The notes under the pieces were generated by a model. It was given only the letters and a program-made list of their open reading frames with translations. It ran no database searches and was not told the origin of the DNA. A stretch of DNA of 64,000 nt from DASXRA01 sp963737425. GTDB lineage: Bacteria > Actinomycetota > Actinomycetes > Mycobacteriales > Jatrophihabitantaceae. Shown in pieces: positions 61,962 to 64,000 of this stretch. The stretch lies in assembly GCA_963737425.1 (NCBI GenBank), contig CAVTSX010000003.1:372001-436000 (forward strand). The letters are read 5' to 3'. A program made the position numbers and the translations under genes. Every line of letters begins with the position of its first letter. Within the stretch, counting starts at the first letter, position 1.

Positions 61962-61978
61962 CTCAAGACAGTGCGAAA

Positions 61979-62016
61979 GGTCCGGCAAGGCAGCCACGCG
62001 GCTGCCTGGCCGGACC
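61979..62016. terminator. Strong hairpin ending the S53-SBBP operon
   Basis: GGTCCGGC (61979-61986) pairs with GCCGGACC (62009-62016), and GGCAGCC (61989-61995) pairs with GGCTGCC (62000-62006) around ACGC. It starts 17 bases after the SBBP stop. There is no U-tract, as is common for actinobacterial terminators. Confidence 0.75.
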
Positions 62017-62599
62017 ACTGCTGATTGAGCTGCGCGGTCGGTCTACGCGGGGCCTCATGGAGCACACCGACCATCACGCGGAACGGCTGTTGGACGCGCT
62101 GGCCGACCGGCGAGTGCTCAAGGAAACGCTGGTGCTCTGCATCGTGGGGCAAAGGCGCCTCGGCCGAGGCGACATCAACGGCTGCTTCAACGAACCGATC
62201 GTCGTCAGTGTCCGAACGCGTTGCAGACCACTGAGGACAGCGGCCAGCGCACGGTAAACGCCGCGTGCTGTTGGCGCGGCAATCGGCTTGACAGAACAGG
62301 CATTCTCGACCGCCTGAGTCGCATACGGCGCTCATCATCGCCTCGTGCCGGTGGGCCATCCGGGTGATCGCCGCGCCCACCGCGGCGAGGGATCATAGCT
62401 GGGCGCGCACTCACGCGGCGCACGAGCCGTAAGACCTCAGAAGCACCGGCACGAGCACAGAGAAACACGGACGTCGGCGCAGCCGCGGACGAGTACGGAT
62501 GCTGCGTAGTCCTCGCGGTCCAGTCCCTACCAACCCGTGGGCGCGCGTCCTCGGTCTCGGTCGCTCCCCAGAGCCGGCCCGCATGCGCGACACGCCAGG
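62017..62599. other. Region without a recognised gene
   Basis: About 580 bases between the operon terminator and an S53 relic. Several short frames are open on both strands, but none has a domain or ribosome-binding site. It may contain the eroded front part of the relic peptidase. Confidence 0.35.
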
Positions 62600-62905
62600 T
62601 TTCGGCGGCAGCGCGCGCCAAAGTGCCCGCCACAGGCGTCGCGATTTACTGGCACCAAGCGGGGGCTGGGCGGTCTTCAGTGGCACCAGCGCGGCCACGC
62701 CCATCATCTCGGCTGCGTACGCGCTGGCGAGCGACACCTCGGACCTCGAATACCCAGCCAGCAAGGCCTATGCCAACCCCGAGTCCTTCAACGACGTGGC
62801 CGAAGGCGCCAACTGGGCTGCAACGGCAACGACTTCTGCAACGCCGGCCCCGGCTATGACGGTTTGACAGGACTGGGCACCCCGATCGGCCTGGGGGGTC
62901 TATGA
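62600..62905 (+). pseudogene. Frameshifted C-terminal relic of an S53 peptidase
   Basis: Three phases give consecutive parts of one sedolisin C-terminus: PATGVAIYWHQAGAG, then GWAVFSGTSAATPIISAAYA with the GTS nucleophile, then after a one-base deletion near 62820 NGNDFCNAGPGYDGLTGLGT with the calcium site, ending at TGA 62905. Signal peptide and Glu/Asp region are absent or unrecognisable. It is a fifth S53 copy in 20 kb, now dead. Confidence 0.7.
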
Positions 62906-62931
62906 CCGCGCTCCACTCAGGGCCGAGATGT

Positions 62932-63990
62932 TCACCGGCGTGCGGCGGCGCGCGAGGTCAGGCGCCGCCTTGAGGTTGCGGTCAGCTTCGGTCCGAGGCT
63001 TTCACGCGGAAAGAAGGCGGTGTCGATCGTCTCGGTACGGGCAACCGCTCCACCCAGCATGTCGAGGAGCAGATTCGCAGACGCGACGCCCATCTCTCCG
63101 GAATCGCGAGCCACACTCGCCAACCAGGGCGAGAACACGTCGAAGAACGGCCACTCGTCGAGTGCAACGATCGCGACATCGGTGCCTGCCTGCTTGCGCA
63201 ACTGACGCATCGCGCGCATCGCGCCCGCCGTGATGCCGACTCCTCCGGTCAGCAACGCGGTGATCGGAGGGGTCCGCGAAAGCAGGCGGATCACCTCGGC
63301 CTTGGCGAAGTTCGAATCCGTGTCGCCGAACACCATGCGCGACTCGACCACCTCGACCCCGAACGCCTCGAACGCGTCGAGGTAGGCGCGTTGCCGCTCC
63401 CGGGACGAACGAACGTCGAGCGAGCCGGTGATCAACGCGACGCGTCGATGCCCGCGCGCGAGAAGTTCCTCCGTAGCCTGCAGCACGCCTGAATAGTGAT
63501 CGCAGAGCACGGCGCCGGCTGCCAGGCCGTCCACCTCGCGATCGAGCAGTACGACGGGCACGTCGAAGGCAGCGAGGGCACGCCGAGTCCCGGATTCGGT
63601 CTCCGACACCAGCGATGCAATGACGCCGTCGACCCTCCGCCTGCGCAGCAGCGCAAGGTTGGCGGCCTCGGCCTTGGCTTCGCCGTCAGAGCTCGTGATC
63701 ATCATCGCGTACCCAGCGGCCCGCAGCACCTGTTCACAGGTACGGGCGATGTTCGCGAAGAGTGGATTCGAGATGTCTCGCAGTACGAAACCAATCGTCT
63801 TTGTGGACCCGCTGCGCATCGACTGGGCCACGGGATCAGGCTCGTAGGACAACTCCGCCGCGGCCCGCAACACGCGGGCCCGCATCGTCGGTGACACGTC
63901 GGGGTGCTCGGACAGCACCCGGGACACGCTCGACAATGCGACGCCGGCACGTCGTGCCACGTCGTGGATCGTCACGGGCTCGGCGCGCAA
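62932..63990 (-). CDS. LacI-family transcriptional regulator
   Basis: 352 residues from ATG 63990, 10 bases from the right edge, so an earlier start cannot be excluded. The LacI HTH is canonical (VTIHDVARRAGVALSSVSRV, about residues 6-25) with the hinge RSGSTKTIGFVLRDIS. The periplasmic-binding-protein-like domain (about 62-335) contains DGVIASLVSETESG, VVLLDREVDG, HRRVALITGSLD and AIVALDEWPFFDV. It probably senses a sugar or related ligand and represses a catabolic operon outside the window to the right. No operator is visible here. Confidence 0.9.
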   Translation of the reverse strand: MRAEPVTIHDVARRAGVALSSVSRVLSEHPDVSPTMRARVLRAAAELSYEPDPVAQSMRSGSTKTIGFVLRDISNPLFANIARTCEQVLRAAGYAMMITSSDGEAKAEAANLALLRRRRVDGVIASLVSETESGTRRALAAFDVPVVLLDREVDGLAAGAVLCDHYSGVLQATEELLARGHRRVALITGSLDVRSSRERQRAYLDAFEAFGVEVVESRMVFGDTDSNFAKAEVIRLLSRTPPITALLTGGVGITAGAMRAMRQLRKQAGTDVAIVALDEWPFFDVFSPWLASVARDSGEMGVASANLLLDMLGGAVARTETIDTAFFPRESLGPKLTATSRRRLTSRAAARR

Positions 63991-64000
63991 TCGTCCGCGC

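Noticed and set aside
59700..62018. A 772-codon minus-strand frame over the SBBP gene
   Set aside because: Antisense to a clear secreted propeller gene with signal peptide and repeats; composition is Gly/Val/Arg-rich with no domain.

Overview
The window is high-GC actinobacterial DNA. The evidence is the strong GC bias at third codon positions, many GTG starts, and families typical of Actinomycetota (MobF relaxase operon with DUF2637 and DUF4913 genes, XRE plus flavoprotein pair, DUF2510 proteins, LAL regulators, short S53 peptidases). I cannot name a genus. No rRNA, complete tRNA or CRISPR array is visible.

Layout. (1) 1-5749 is defence-like: a HerA-type ATPase cut by the left edge, a two-gene Gabija-type cassette (class 2 OLD nuclease plus UvrD-like helicase), and an XRE regulator with a Cys-rich N-terminus. 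(2) 6236-24949 is an integrative mobilisation element. One tightly overlapping minus-strand operon runs from an excisionase at 22436 through the coupling protein, SSB, several unknown genes, a short C5 methyltransferase, DUF4913 and DUF2637 proteins to a MobF relaxase ending at 6643. Its ssb gene is split by a Tn554-like transposon (about 15229-19250) carrying two tyrosine recombinases and a DUF6262/TnpC-like protein on the opposite strand. GntR and XRE regulators and a flavoprotein close the element. No integrase or type IV secretion genes for it are visible. (3) 25310-32401 holds a giant SF1 helicase-endonuclease fusion, a HIRAN protein and a DUF2510/DUF4190 protein, followed near 32.7 kb by the 3' part of a tRNA gene, which looks like an integration scar.

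(4) 33068-42018 carries an MFS exporter with divergent TetR regulator, a PadR-membrane protein pair, a patch of fused gene relics (37.45-38.04 kb) and an MMPL - small membrane protein - multicopper oxidase operon. (5) 42435-61961 carries two divergent copies of one gene order: a large LAL-type LuxR regulator, then a 55-56-residue Pro/Asp/Glu-rich peptide, then secreted S53 (sedolisin) peptidases. In the left copy the peptidase is fused to Kelch and seven-bladed propeller repeats. In the right copy three short S53 peptidases are followed by an SBBP-repeat propeller protein and a strong hairpin. A second tRNA 3' relic lies between the two copies (51.35-51.39 kb). (6) 62.0-64.0 kb holds a frameshifted S53 relic and a LacI-family regulator.

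Taken together, regions 1-3 read as an accreted mobile and defence island, possibly anchored at a tRNA left of the window. The duplicated LAL-peptide-sedolisin cassette is the least familiar system here and my main candidate for something undescribed.
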